DNA of 64,000 nucleotides from Symbiodinium natans (GCA_905221605.1 CAJNDS010002498.1:310001-374000); one strand, 5' to 3'; shown: positions 1-11,472, counted from the first letter of the stretch. Notes: generated by a model from the letters alone, not told the origin. Made by a program: numbers and translations.

Positions 1-1356
1 CCTTTCGCCCGCCGACAGTCAAGGCGCTGGAGGGATCTTTCGTTTCCCCGGGCAAAGAAAAGGCGAAAAGCCAAGTCCTGTCCTTAGATCAGACGGGTTG
101 CAATGGACAATTCATCACGCTCGTGCTGTACAGATATGCTGTTCGCGCCGGCAGCAAGGTCTCCCCTGCGCGAACCAGCATTTCCGCACACTCACGCAGT
201 CGCTGCGCATCTAGCAGAGATGTCTGTAGAGTCCGTGGAGACTCTGCACAAAATCCTTGGTGTCAGTGCGATGTACGGTAAGGTTGGCACTTGGGTACCT
301 CGGCAGAACTGTTACAGCCCGCATGTTCTGCATTCTGAGCCTTGACTGCCTCTGCTGTGCTTGGGATGCACCTCGGAGCTGCAGACCCGCTGATCCCGAA
401 GGTTTCAGGTTTCAAGGTACGACTAGGATGAGAAGTCGTGAGAACTGCAACCCTGAGCATTTTGCACCAGTGAAAAGTCTATCTTGAGTGGCGGACAACT
501 GAACCGAGCTCTTTGTATAGCCAATTAGACTCTACAGTAACAATCTTACCTGCAGGAACAGAAAGGTGTGCATCGGCAGCAGCAACTAGCTCCCATTTGA
601 TGCGTAATCTCGTTATGCTTGATTTGGGTGCATGTTTTTAGGCGTTGCAGTATGAACAAGTGCGGCATATGGAATCTGAAGAGACTATCCTGACGCATGC
701 TGGGTCGGGCACTTAGGCATGATGTCAGGCACAGCCTTGTTCCATGGCCCATGGGCTTCTGAGGTACCCAAATCCTCACAGGACAGCGTCGAGAATGACT
801 TGCGTCTCTTCGATGCTTGAGTGGCTTGCAGGCCGGTTGTTGCAAGCCTCTATGCAGGACTGCGTTTAGCTCGGCAGATGTCGGTGCATGCCAGCTGCAG
901 GCCTTGCATATCATATGAGCAGTTCAATAACTTGCGACTTTTGCGATCCAACAGAAGAGTTGTGAAAAAAGAGAGCCTTGCAGAAGTTTTCAGCAGGCTA
1001 GCGGCTCGAAGGTTGCAGAGACCAAATCCTTGGAGGAGGCAGTGAGAGAGTGCTCAATTTGTGTTCTATGGCAGATGTCTTTGCTCCCATCTGAACATGG
1101 GACGACCAGGTCTACTTGTGTTTGCACATCAAAGAATCTGAAAGGGATCCTTGATAAACATCCTGAGGGTAACTCTCGGGCTCATTGCCATCTGGACTCA
1201 CCACGAAAGATCCCCGGACAGGATAAGAAGACGCCAAATCTCCATACTTAGTTGCAAGTCACCCATCGTCCCGTCCCCTGCTGCTTGTGCGATGCGGAAG
1301 CCTGGATGCTTGATGTTGGCTTGCTTGACAGCTTCATTGACGGTGCATCTTGCCAG

Positions 1357-2890
1357 GAAGAGGAGCTGCAGAAGAGTTTGACGTCCAGGGCTGCCAAGGT
1401 CTGCAAGTTGAGAGATGTTGAGAGTCGAGGGGCGGCTTGGAGAGAACCTGGCACATGCCAGGCTGCAGATGCCGCGGTTTCGGCTCGCAAGGATGCCGCC
1501 GACACAGTTCTCAGCGAGCAGGCGTGGAGCAGGGGCCAAGTATCCGCAATTCGAATACGCATCCAACAAGATGTACCGGTGAGCAGATGTACGTCGTGCT
1601 CATTGCGGACTAGGTAAGCGGAATGGAACCGAGCAACAAGCACTTCCATCTCTTGCAGGTGCTCTGGCGTCAAGCTTTCATTTCAGAGCGGCAAAAGGCG
1701 GAAGATGAATTGGCACAGGAGGCACGCCAGAAAGAGCCGCAGCGTGCCACCTGCCGGGGCGGCGTACTTTTGGCAAGGAAAGGGACCCTGAGCAAGATGA
1801 AGCACCAGATGATGGAGAGGTAGCCCACCTTGACAACTGTTGCTCGCGTTTTTCTGGAAGGGGCTGTTCAGTGCAAGGCTCTGCAGCGACTGCTGGACAG
1901 CATCGTTCCCTGTTATGACACCTACACGGTGTGTGCCTTACATGGGTTGCATATCTGCCCGGAATTTGTCTGTTTGGTGTGTGGTGTTGATGGAATTGTT
2001 GGGTGAAACTACTTTTGCTGAACGACTTAAGATCTGCTCACAAAGGTGTCGATAGCTCAGTCTGCAGACCGTCAACGCGTTGGCAGCCCAGTTGAAGGTG
2101 ACGGTTCTGCTCTAATTAGAGTCCCTGACGAAATGTCTTGAGAGTGCGCGGTAAATGTGATGGCGCTGTTTTGTGACCTTGAGCTGAAACCTTTAAGAGC
2201 TCTGAGAGGTGGATGGGAGTTCGGAGCGTTGGACGGCTGTCAAGGGTCAGCAGCTAACGCTGAAACCCTTTGAGGAGGAGCTCCTCTGCCATGTTTCCTC
2301 TATTTGCCTCTGCTTCCGTGGCCATCTGTCGAGACCTGCAGATACGCAAGGACGATTGTCTGTTGTTGGTGTCGAATGCCCTCTTCACCCCGGAATCTGA
2401 CAGGGAGGCGCGCTGGCATGACTTGTGTCAGCCTTTGAGGGGCCGTAGCTCATAAAATTGCAGGGGTCTCACTGCCTTCTGAAGCGTGATGGGCAATCTA
2501 TCTCATCGACCTTCTCCGGGCACTCGCCATAGCGGAGTGCCATTTAGCAGAGACTCTGCGCTGCTTCGAGTTCCGGGATTTTCCACGTGCTCCGAGGTAT
2601 AGCCGGCAGCGGACCTGGAGCCTTGAGCTGCAACTCCACATGACACAGCGACTCCGCATCTCGGATTTGTCGCTCCCCCCGTGTGTCCACGAAAGGGGCC
2701 CTTCCAAAGGGGCCCTTCGTGGGGCTTTTCATCCAAGATTTCGGTAAGGAGCCACCACGTGTGCCTTCCCTGGCTTGACCAGCCGATGAAGTGTGCGGAG
2801 TTTGAGTACCAGGCTCCCAAGCGGCGCACCAATCTGAGTCATGCCCAACTCGCCTTCAGCTTTGCAAGCTGTCGGCCGACACTTTTCTGA
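1357..2890 (+). CDS. split gene, coiled-coil N-terminal part, product unknown
   Basis: Several exons chain together in phase 0. They are 1357-1398 (starts EEELQKSLTSRAAK), 1462-1521 (AADAAVSARKDAADTVLSEQ, ended by a GC donor), about 1659-1745 (VLWRQAFISERQKAEDELAQ), 1861-1928 (ALQRLLDSIVPCYDTYT, donor GTGTGT), 2068-2097 (TVNALAAQLK), about 2254-2290, about 2344-2440 (SNALFTPESDREARWHD), an open stretch within 2490-2743 (ETLRCFEFRDFPRAPRYSRQ) ended by a canonical GTAAGG donor, and about 2782-2890 ending in TGA. The first exons are Ala/Glu/Lys/Gln-rich heptad-like coil. Acceptors are mostly AG before G. I do not recognise the family, and the true first exon was not found. The exon chain is seen directly; treating it as one gene is inference. 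Confidence 0.45.
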
Positions 2891-3776
2891 TGCAAACGAT
2901 CATCTGAAGCCATTGAAGAATGTGCTGTGAACAGTGTGCAGGTGATGGCCAACGCTGGCAGGTGGAGAGTGGTGAGGGCTCTATCGTCTCGAGAGATAGA
3001 TGCGCCAGGCAAGGCTGTCATGTGGTCATCGGGGACAAGAAAGAGCGAAGGCACTGCCTGCACAAGCGTTGTTGTGGTTGTTTTTGGGTTCTGCTGGTGG
3101 TTGTCATTGAAGGTAACGTACGGCCTTGTAGCGGATCTGCATGTTTTCTTGTCCTCAAGCGTAGAAAGCATGGGCAGGCGTGGCATGAAATTGGGGTTAG
3201 TGGTGGGGTGGTGTGTGGGTCCCAGGCCTCTTAGAAAAATCAATTTGGCAGAGTTCCGGTCACGCGCCCACCGATGCATATCCTGGAGTTCAAATGACAA
3301 ATCGCTTCGCGTTTGGTGAGTTGCATCCATTGGCCAGAGGATCCTTGTGTGAAGGGCCATGCAACACGGGCTCGACTTTGTGAGTTCATCAGTTCATCAT
3401 GACTGAAAATGACCGTTCGAAGCAGTGACATGCGAAGCCTTGAGATCAACTTGCCTGAGCCCCTGGAGCAGGCAATTTTTTGGGCTTACCCTACCAGCAT
3501 GCCAGGTGCGAGTCTCAGCATGACCGGTAAAGCATCCGTTGGGGAGGTCGAGTTTCCTTATCAAAGTCCATAGGTTCTTGTTTAAATTAGTCACTCCGAA
3601 AGTGGCCTAACGGGCCTAACTTGCATTGAGGTTGCCTGGGTTCAGGATGACGAAGTCCTGGGCCTTCCACCCGGACCGTGGCGCGACGTGAATGGCATGC
3701 ACGAGGACAGCCACGTGTGCTTCTAACGGCGTGGCCACATTTGTAGTCCAGCTGTTGTCGGCTGTGCGCGTTTCAG
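2891..3776. other. stretch with no supported gene
   Basis: Open frames on both strands here are short and overlap with no splice-consistent chain. I see no gene, RNA or repeat I can support. Confidence 0.4.
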
Positions 3777-4395
3777 GTCATCGCTACGCTGCCTGGAGAA
3801 AAGGTGCTCGTGCTGTGCACCATGCACTATGTGGCAAACTGGTCCAGTGAGATCCTGAAAGAGCCAAAAAGGTGAAGCAACTTGATGTGCAGCTGGCTTG
3901 GAACCTGCATCTAGCCAAGGTGAACTCAATCGCGGTCGCTTTACGCTGGTCCGTGCCGCCCTGGGTTGCAGATGGATGAGCTTGGCGGCGGGTATTCCGA
4001 AAGCTACTCCTGCTTGAGGAGATGACACGGGTCTGGATGGCCTGGCAGTCGCTCAGCAACATCAAGCATGTCACAAGTAGGGTTTTGAGGATGTTATGGC
4101 CTTGAAATGGTCGAAAGTTGAAACGAGGACCGCGGGCTCCAATCTGTGCGATCCCTGGGGCCCAATCAAGCCCGCACGCTGGTTATGGTGCGCTGGCTGG
4201 TGCACCTGTTATCTCCGAGCTGCGTCTGTGATTCTCTGTGTTGTGTGCGCAAAGTAGGCCGGGGGCAAAGTGGAAGGAAGTGGCTTCGCAGGCAACGGTC
4301 GACGAACCACCCGCAGGGCCTCACCTATATCGCGTGCGAGCAGCGCTGACCACTGGAGACGAGCTGGGGCCGTGGGCGTGTGTAGTGACACGAAG
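3777..4395 (+). CDS. fibronectin-III-like exons, partial gene
   Basis: Exon 3777-3846 (VIATLPGEKVLVLCTMHYVA) ends at a GTGAG donor. It joins in phase to 3915-~3974 (KVNSIAVALRWSVPPWVADG), and a later exon at about 4268-4390 contains PHLYRVRAALTTGDELGPWA. The pattern V-x-L-x-W-S-x-P-P followed later by Y-x-V-R-A and G-P-W resembles strands B, F and G of a fibronectin type III domain, a fold used for protein binding in surface and cytoskeletal proteins. A diverged relative of the third exon lies at about 7380-7640, upstream of the second eS28 gene. The domain call is motif-based; the gene's ends are not known. Confidence 0.35.
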
Positions 4396-4877
4396 ATGTC
4401 AGGGTGGCATGAGCACCATTCCATCACTGATCGGTGTGTCCCTGATCCGTGGCTGCTAGCGGTTCCAGAAGATTCCCCTTGCAGCAGCCTCGCACAAGCT
4501 CTCTCTTAGCCATGGACGCGGGCGGTGCCGCTTGACTTGGCCTACCCGCGACTGTAGTGGTAACCCGAGTAACTGCAAAGCAAAATGCTGCAGCCTTCAT
4601 TCAACACCAGATCTCTGAGATAGTGACGCAATGGAGTTGCTTAAGGGCTCACCTTCCCTCCACAGAGAGTGCGGAGTGCAAAAGATCGTGGAACCATGCT
4701 TAGCCTACTTTAGTCTCCGCACGGGCTATGGCGGTTTCATATTTCCGGAGTCCATGGTGTCCTCTGTGTTTCAGTTGTTCCCCACCCTCGGTGTGGGGCT
4801 GTTAGATCCTAATCTTTACTCTTCTCCGCGCCCCGGAACTCTTCTCCTCGCCCGGTCTACTCCTCGCTCATCCCTGG

Positions 4878-4975
4878 AGTGCCTAGCCCCAGAGTGTCCC
4901 TGGAGCGCCCAACCCCAGAGTGTCCCTCCCGGCCCCAGAGTGTCCCTGGAGTGCCCAACCCCAGAGTATCGAGAG
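4878..4975. repeat. degenerate ~26-bp minisatellite, consensus CCCCAGAGTGTCCCTGGAG
   Basis: Three to four imperfect copies of a unit beginning CCCCAGAGTGTCCCTGGAG and ending in GCCCAAC follow each other. The same sequence family reappears near 54765-54970 and 55090-55215 in this window. Confidence 0.6.
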
Positions 4976-5160
4976 GGTGGGGATGTTCGAAGTAAACTCG
5001 TGTGGCTCGCTGGTGCGGCCCAGGGGTCGCACAGCCTGCAGGCCTCTGGTTTTTCAGGAAAGGTTCTTACTATTCTTACACGTTTGAAAGTCTGAAGGGC
5101 TGATGTCAATTTGGCCGTTGTTTGGTCCTAGAAAAAGCAAAAGCAAGTTGGAAATGCAAT

Positions 5161-5827
5161 AGCAGCCATGTTCGCCCAAAGTACTGGCTCTTGATGTTCG
5201 TTACCGAACGTATGAAAACCAATCATCGGGAGAGTTTGTATGTACCCCAGGTAGCGATGCAGGCATCCGGGACCTTTTAAACGGGATGCCTTCTCCTTGC
5301 TGAGGTGAAGCTGGCAAAGGTCGAGAAGGTCTTGGGAAGGACTGGGTCTCGTGGTGGTGTGATCCAGGTTCGTCTCCTGACAGCAAGTGCGATTTGTTAA
5401 GCGTTTGATGTGCAGTGGCACGGAGCAATGTAGAAGTTTTCCGAGGTGTTGTTTTCATGACCGAGACGGCCCCTGAGCTTGCCGGCCGCTCTTTGATCCG
5501 CAACGTGAAGGGCCCCGTGCGTGAGGGCCGCCGCCTCAGAGCAGCTATGAGCAGCTAGGGTACTCAACCAAGCACTCGTGAGCAAGCGCCTTCGATTGCA
5601 GGTGACATCTTGGCCCTCCTGGAGACTGAGCGAGAAGCACGCCGGCTGCGGTAGGCGAAAGCAAGGCTCAAACAGGGTTCACAGCATGGAACGTGCACCA
5701 GAAGGCTTGTATGCATCGCACTGCCACGGCAAGTACGTATCATGACAGCAAGCGAACGCGGAGGTGACAGACGGCTTCAGGACGGTCGCGACGAGACGAA
5801 CTGTGCTGCGGGAGGGATTCGAAAAAT
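5161..5827 (+). repeat. segmental duplication, copy 1 (eS28 block)
   Basis: This block is nearly identical to 7818-8482 in direct orientation, differing by scattered substitutions and a net 2-bp loss in copy 2. Identity starts abruptly at AGCAGCCATG and ends abruptly at GATTCGAAAAAT. It carries the complete visible eS28 gene plus about 170 bp after its stop. Confidence 0.95.
5257..5654 (+). CDS. RPS28: 40S ribosomal protein eS28 (RPS28), copy 1
   Basis: Small basic protein of the small ribosomal subunit near the mRNA exit channel. Exons 5305-5371, 5446-5526 and 5602-5654 read VKLAKVEKVLGRTGSRGG, then SLIRNVKGPVREG, then DILALLETEREARRLR and TAG. These match the family's conserved segments in order, including its invariant C-terminus. 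Intron 1 (5372-5445) is GT-AG. Intron 2 (5527-5601) must start with GC, because only that splice keeps the frame and rebuilds GPVREGD. The first exon is uncertain: ATG-CAG at 5257-5262 followed by a GC donor fits in phase and gives M-Q-V-K, slightly shorter than usual. Coding sequence is identical to copy 2 at 7914-8309. Family assignment is secure. Confidence 0.9.
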
Positions 5828-5874
5828 TGGGCACTGGCAATGCAGCATGCTATCGGAAGATATCGGAAGTCTTC

Positions 5875-5948
5875 ACTCGCACTCACACTCGCACTATCTC
5901 CCACTCACACCCACATCCACATCCGCACCCTCACCCACACCCTCACTT
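5875..5948. repeat. CA/CCCACA-rich simple repeat
   Basis: Imperfect CACTCACAC and CCCACATC units run for about 70 bp just beyond the end of the duplicated block. Confidence 0.6.
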
Positions 5949-6149
5949 CTCATGTCTCTCATGCTGTCTTCCGCACTCCGCTGTGAAGTCCAGACTGAGG
6001 TCAGGTGTCTCAGCAACACTGCAGAACGAGCGGCAGCACCTACCTTAGCATCGCATGCGCAAGCCGCAAGACGGTATCTCAGCTGCTGTCAGCTGCCATC
6101 GTCACTTGAGACAAGACAGAAGGTTGGCTCTGGTACGCCTACCCGGCCA

Positions 6150-7093
6150 TTTGGTAACTGGGCAGCTGTCCCAACCACTTGCTGTTCGGTGGCAGATTGC
6201 AGCATTGCAACGTGAGAGCATCACGGAAGATCTTGTGAGGCCGATGCAGGCAACGCATCCGATCGAAGTAACGGAAGGAAGTTGGACCGAAATTCCCGGG
6301 ATGTCGCTGACCTGCAGCCTCAGGAGAGGAACCGCAGTGCACAGAAGTGCACAGAAGTATCTCAAGGCTCTGGGGCATCCATCTCACTGCCAGGAGACCA
6401 AGAGATCGCATACTGTTGGTGCCGAGAGCTTGGCTTGCAGCTGTGTTGCTCACAGCTCACAGCCTTGGGCGTTGCTGGTCACCAAAGTGTCAGCCTGAAG
6501 GTATCACGTCGATTGCAGCCCCCTTAGCCATTTCTACGAAGCCCACTTCACCATCTTCAGGAGGAAGGCCAGGAACGGGTCCAAGCAGCATCAAGCAGCC
6601 CGTAGGCAGCCAAAGGCAACCAGAAGCTGTCAATCTGTTGTGCAGGAGGCTTCATCCGCACCTGCACAGAACCTGGGCTTCTCGGAGGACAAGCTGGGTC
6701 GGGCGAGTTCAGCTGAAGCTGCTGAGCGTAGCACAGCCACTCCTGCACACTTTGTTTTTGAAGGACTACGGTTTGGATATGGCCTCTCGGATGACTCACT
6801 CGGCCCAATAGATTTGTAAGATCCTCAGTGAATTGTTCCCGCACAAGGTCTTCTCAGACTACGGGGCTTCAAGCGAATATCCAGCTGCTCTACTGGTTGA
6901 CACACCCGGGTCTCTTGGCATCTCGGCTAATGAGTTTGAATCGGTTCCTGACCCGGAAGCATTCCCTTACCACCTAGGCGCCTGGACGTACTACGTGGCT
7001 GCGCGCGTTGCTAACTTGGGTACAAGCAGAGAGAATCCTCCCGTTGTGGTGGGCTACTCCGGCTCCATCTCTGCAGTGCTGCTGACAAGATAG
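6150..7093 (+). CDS. split gene between the eS28 copies, product unknown
   Basis: Coding-like exons on the + strand include about 6160-6246 (LSQPLAVRWQIAALQRESIT, followed by a GC donor), about 6285-6500 (SAQKCTEVSQGSGASISLPG), about 6559-6596 (EEGQERVQAASSSP), about 6627-6815 (LGRASSAEAAERSTATPAHF then FGYGLSDDSLGPI) ending at a GTAAG donor, and about 6821-7050 (LFPHKVFSDYGASSEYPAAL then ANEFESVPDPEAFPYHLGAW). The last two are strongest. The GTAAG donor at 6816 and the open frame from 6821 cannot both be used as I read them, so the junction is unresolved. No family recognised. Confidence 0.4.
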
Positions 7094-7379
7094 GAGAGTC
7101 TCACGCTGATGATTCATGACGTCCGCAAAAAGCAGCAAGCAACCGCGCGCTGAGAGCCATGCCATCTCGACGTGTGACAGTACACGTACGAGGAGCCTCA
7201 ACCTTGGTTCACCAGCATTCCGCAGTAGAAGAGTTCCCGAACTCACTGTCACGTAATATGGGCTGTGCAGTCCATCCTGCAACGAGTGCCCGACTGATAC
7301 AGAACTGCCAGCATATGAAGATATGAAAAGAGGCACCCTTCTCAACCCCTAGGACCTAGAAACGCCCTGTGGATGCAAC

Positions 7380-7640
7380 TCCGCCTCCTGTCTTCTGCTC
7401 CTGGCGCCGAGTATGGGCCGCGGGCCTGTGCTGACGTGATGGCAAATGAGAGTTGCACCTTGGGAACAGCAGCTGACAGGCCCCAGTCGGCGAATCTGTG
7501 TTCCGTGGCTGTTAGCGGTTCTGGAAGATTCCCTATAGCCTGCAGTAGCCTCGCAGCATTACAAGTTCTCTCTTTCTCGCCTTCCTTGATCGCCATGGAC
7601 GCGGGTGGTGTCACTTGGCGCATGTGGCCTAATAGGGTGT
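7380..7640 (+). pseudogene. diverged copy of the 4290-4560 region
   Basis: Blocks such as CCGTGGCTG(C/T)TAGCGGTTC and GCCATGGACGCGGG(C/T)GGTG occur in the same order and spacing as at 4290-4560, but with many substitutions and indels. The region looks like the older left part of the duplication that also produced the second eS28 gene. The corresponding protein reads GAEYGPRACADV against GDELGPWACVV, without a clear splice chain. Confidence 0.45.
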
Positions 7641-7817
7641 TCTGCAACATTCTGCAACATGCAACATACCGTAACTCTCTTGCTCGCATTAGCTCGCCTT
7701 CAACTCCTCTGAAGTGGAATGCGCCCCGGTGGGAGAGCTGGGAGAGCCTGTGTGCATGTCCAAGCTCTTGTTAAACATTGTTTATCATGCTACATCTGGG
7801 CATCCAGCCCCCCTTTT

Positions 7818-8482
7818 AGCAGCCATGTTCGCCCAAAGTACTGGCTCTTGATGTTCGTTACCGAACGTATGAAAACCAATCATCGGGAGAGTTTGTATGT
7901 ACCCCAGGTAGCGATGCAGGCATCCAGGTCCTTTTAGACGGGGTGCCTTCTCCTTGCTGAGGTGAAGCTGGCAAAGGTCGAGAAGGTCTTGGGAAGGACT
8001 GGGTCTCGTGGTGGTGTGATCCAGGTTCGTCTCCTGACAGCAAGTGCGATTCGTTAAGCGTTTGATGCGCAGTGGCACGGAGCAATGTAGAAGTTTTCCG
8101 AGGTGTTGTTTTCATGACCGAGACGGCCCCTGAGCTTGCCGGCCGCTCTTTGATCCGCAACGTGAAGGGCCCCGTGCGTGAGGGCCGCCGCCTCAGAGCA
8201 GCTATGAGCAGCTAGGGTACTCAACCAAGCACTTGAGCAAGCGCCTGCGACTGCAGGTGACATCTTGGCCCTCCTGGAGACTGAGCGAGAAGCACGCCGG
8301 CTGCGGTAGGCGAAAGCAAGGCTCAGACAGGGTTCACAGCATGGAACGTGCACCAGAATGCTTGTATGCATTGCACTGCCATGGCAAGTACGTATCATGA
8401 CAGCAAGCGAACGCGGAGGTGACAGACGGCTTCAGGACGGTCGCGACGAGACGAACTGTGCTGCGGGAGGGATTCGAAAAAT
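7818..8482 (+). repeat. segmental duplication, copy 2 (eS28 block)
   Basis: Direct near-identical copy of 5161-5827. Differences seen lie in the 5' flank, the introns and the 3' flank (for example ATTTGTTAAG against ATTCGTTAAG), none in the three eS28 exons. Confidence 0.95.
7914..8309 (+). CDS. RPS28: 40S ribosomal protein eS28 (RPS28), copy 2
   Basis: Second eS28 gene, with exons 7962-8028, 8103-8183 and 8257-8309 (TAG at 8307-8309). The coding sequence is base-for-base the same as copy 1. Intron 1 is GT-AG; intron 2 (8184-8256) is GC-AG and 2 bp shorter than in copy 1. The candidate first exon ATG-CAG at 7914-7919 is also conserved. Both copies are intact, so both may be expressed; tandem copies of highly expressed genes are common in dinoflagellates. 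Identical exons beside slightly diverged introns suggest a recent duplication, gene conversion or selection on the protein. Confidence 0.9.
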
Positions 8483-8860
8483 GAACGACGCACAAGAGTT
8501 GCTTTGGTGTTGCCACAGCTTGTCATTCCACTCTGGCACTCCTTGACGTGCTGAGTTGTCGCACCTCGTACGCCCAGGTCACGTCCAGAACAACCGACAG
8601 TGTCATGACTGGCCAGTGAGTGCCCGAAAATCAGTTCGCGCATGCCAGTGTGCCAGTGTGTGAACTGGCCACAGGGCAGTGGGCATACCGCTTTGCTTCC
8701 AAGAAGCTCTGTTCTTCAAGTTTTACTGTTCTGATACCTTTGGGCTCTCTGCGAACTGGCAAGAGACAAAGTTAGCCTTGCAACAGTTCAACAGCGAAAG
8801 GGTCGCTCAATTGTCATGCCGCATGCCATTACACTTGCAACCACCGATGCTTGATTTCAT
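8483..8860. other. stretch with no supported gene
   Basis: Only short overlapping frames; no splice-consistent exon and no repeat before the decamer array. Confidence 0.4.
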
Positions 8861-8950
8861 CTGCGAGCATCTGCGAGCATCTGCGAGCATCTGCGAGCAT
8901 CTGCGAGCATCTGCGAGCATCTGCGAGCATCTGAGAGCATCTGAGAGCGT
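8861..8950. repeat. decamer tandem array, unit CTGCGAGCAT, nine copies
   Basis: Seven perfect CTGCGAGCAT units are followed by CTGAGAGCAT and CTGAGAGCGT. Because the unit is 10 bp, a frame through it repeats every three units. Confidence 0.95.
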
Positions 8951-9624
8951 CTGGGGCCTGGGCTCATCAGCTTGCAGCCGTAGAAGCAAGCGAACTCCCC
9001 GACTTCCAGGCATTCTGGGACTACGATGTTTTGCATTACGGGCTTCTATGTTCCCAGCCACATGCGACGAATGACATGTAAACAATGCAACCGTGAGATC
9101 AGATGAGATTTTACCCTCCGGGTCTAAGTCCCCACAAGCAGAAAATGAATACGAAGCTTCGAAATGGGAGTCCCGTCGTGAGACGACTCATTCTGAGCAA
9201 CGGAGAGAAACAAGTGAGAGCAAGGGCAAGGAGTAGTGAGAAGACAATCAGAACAGAACAGGAACATGGGGGAAACTCTTTTGCATGCTGATTTTCTGAA
9301 GCGTTGCAGAGTTTCGCCGCTTGACTCCGCTTATATCGGGAGGGCTGCGCCTGCTCCGTTAAACTGCAGCGTCTTTTCTTCTTCGTCCACCAATCTTTTG
9401 CCTCTAGGGTCAGGATGCGATGACACCGCTGCTGTGGATATGCTGGACTTTAGTTGTTGCGGCCTACAGTTGCACGCGCTCGCTTGGGGTCTTGGGGTCG
9501 AGGGGTAATCTTGTTCAAACCTTAAAAGAATCATCTTAGTTTCGAAGCCTTGCCTCAATAGCATGAACAACAGGCCATCGAGCACCTTCGACTGATGTAC
9601 CTCGATAGCTTTGCAACCTGTCAG

Positions 9625-11056
9625 GATGAGGCTCCTGGGTGCGGCCGTGGCGGCTGCCTGAGTGCCGTGCAAGTGCAGCCAAGCTTGGAGGGTGCTTTGA
9701 CGAAGGTCGCCCTGGCTGCAGCGGTTTGCCTGAGACAGGCAGCCTTCAGCCAGAACCTTACACAGCGCACGTGAAGCATATCCAGGGCCCGGGAAACCGG
9801 TGAACGTTGCGGGTCAAGTTTAGTGAAGGACGGATGGGCAATGTTTGGCATCGTTCCGCTCTCGCTATCTGAGGTCAGCCTTCATCCCTGCGCGGGTTCT
9901 GCCCTCATCTGCGGATGTTCTTTCGGATTTGGGGCTATGACCCGGTGAATCTGGAAGGCACACGCCCAGCTTTCAGCAACCGCGCGGCGAAAGTGTCAAT
10001 GGTACCTTGCCATAGTACTCGGCAGCCACAGAAATCAGCGAACTGCACAAGCCACAAGGGATGGCGAAGACCATACGACCTTTCCAGGTGCTGAGAACGG
10101 ATTTGCCGGGCGCTCGCCCTGAGCTTACAATCTTGAGCCATGCGCAAGGCAAAGTATGGTTCCAAAATCTAGAGACATGCAGGGCCAATTTCGAAAGCGC
10201 CATGGCCATCGCTGCCCCTGGATGTGCCATGAGCCGGAGTGCCTAGTAGTCAACGAGCACGAGGGCCGTCTTAGCCGCTTTAGCCCGAGTGCTGTTGCAG
10301 GCCTCGCGCTCGTGACGCCGGGCTCTTGTCTTTGTACTTCAGCAGACTCAGTTGACCTTGGCTATGGCCGCCAAGGATGATGGGCTATGGAAGGAAGCAG
10401 CGAGCAAAATGGCGCAAAGCGGTCGGTGACTCACCATGGCTGCCCCACGAAGTGTTATCAATTTGGTTGGCTTGGATTGGCTGCGCCGTAGACTCATTGT
10501 CGATTGGTGGAAATTGGTGGGTTGACACTGGGGCTCAAAACCAAACTGTTGGACGTGATACTTGGTTTATCATGATTGCAAAGTTAAAGTTGCTGGCTCA
10601 TGACCTACTGAAGCTCAGGTCAATAGTGAGAATCGAGGACGCATCGGATACCGGGCCGACCGAAGGTGCATCGCCAATGCACCAGTCACAAGGGGTGCCA
10701 CAGCAATCATGGCTTTGTTGATCGTCTAGTGTGTTGTGTTTTGCCAAAGGCATCGTAACTCGGGTGTTGGAAGGTGACTGCAGAGCTTTTGGTCTCTTTT
10801 GGGGCTGGGCAGCTTCCTGCGATTCTTTGAAATGTGTGAGAGAGCACTGAAAGAGCAATATCCTGACACATCTTGAGACTCCCATCGCACAACCACAGCA
10901 CTCCCACATCTCCCACCTCCCACTTGTCCCACATCCCCACTCATCCCTCGCGGCTGCTGCAGGCCACCCCTCTTTGGACCTGAGAAGCCACCCCACGAGA
11001 AGAAGCGGATCTACCACTACTACTGCAACAAGATGTACAAGGCGAGCGCCAAGTAG
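9625..11056 (+). CDS. split gene with basic Tyr/Lys-rich C-terminus, product unknown
   Basis: Coding-like exons are 9625-~9773 (GALTKVALAAAVCLRQAAFS, after a TCAG acceptor), about 9841-9940 (MFGIVPLSLSEV), about 10027-10250 (PELTILSHAQGKVWFQNLET), about 10343-10420 (QTQLTLAMAAKDDGLWKEAA) and a terminal exon 10963-11056 (EKKRIYHYYCNKMYKASAK, then TAG). The terminal exon has a clean GCAG acceptor followed by G and strong codon bias, and is the most secure piece. The pieces share strand and style but may belong to more than one gene. I do not recognise the protein. Confidence 0.4.
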
Positions 11057-11344
11057 CCTTGTTCATCTCGTTCAGAAATCAAGGAGTGAAAGGCTGCAGA
11101 GCAGATTCTTCGCAGGTGATCCGTTTCGATGACAAGGAATGAGAGAGAGCGCTTCTGGCACACGAACTGAGAGCGGGTGTTGCTGGATGCATCAAAGGTC
11201 GGATGGGCTCGGATTGGCTCCCCGGGCACCCTTTAGGTTCTCCATGGTTCTCCATGAGCTCAGGATTTTCTGAGAAGGCCCCTGCGTTGTGCTTGTCTAT
11301 GCGTGCCTTGCTGTTTTCACTGCTTGAAGTTGTACCTGACCCGG

Positions 11345-11472
11345 CATGTGCAGCCAAACCTATCCGACCAAAAAGACCTTGCCCACATTGGATTGGCAGA
11401 CGTGCGTCCAGTCGAGGGGAATCCGAGGTGAAGAGTTGCGCGAAGTTGTGGGCACCAACCTGCGCCCCTGAG
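11345..11472 (+). CDS. probable exon, possibly first, product unknown
   Basis: An in-frame TGA precedes ATG at 11345. The following 42 codons read MCSQTYPTKKTLPTLDWQTC then IRGEELREVVGTNLRP with strong coding character before a stop or GA donor. No family is recognised. It could start the gene whose exons continue from 11760. Confidence 0.4.

Noticed and set aside
8861..8950. CRISPR-like direct repeats
   Set aside because: The 10-bp units are contiguous with no spacers, in a eukaryotic nuclear context; it is a satellite.
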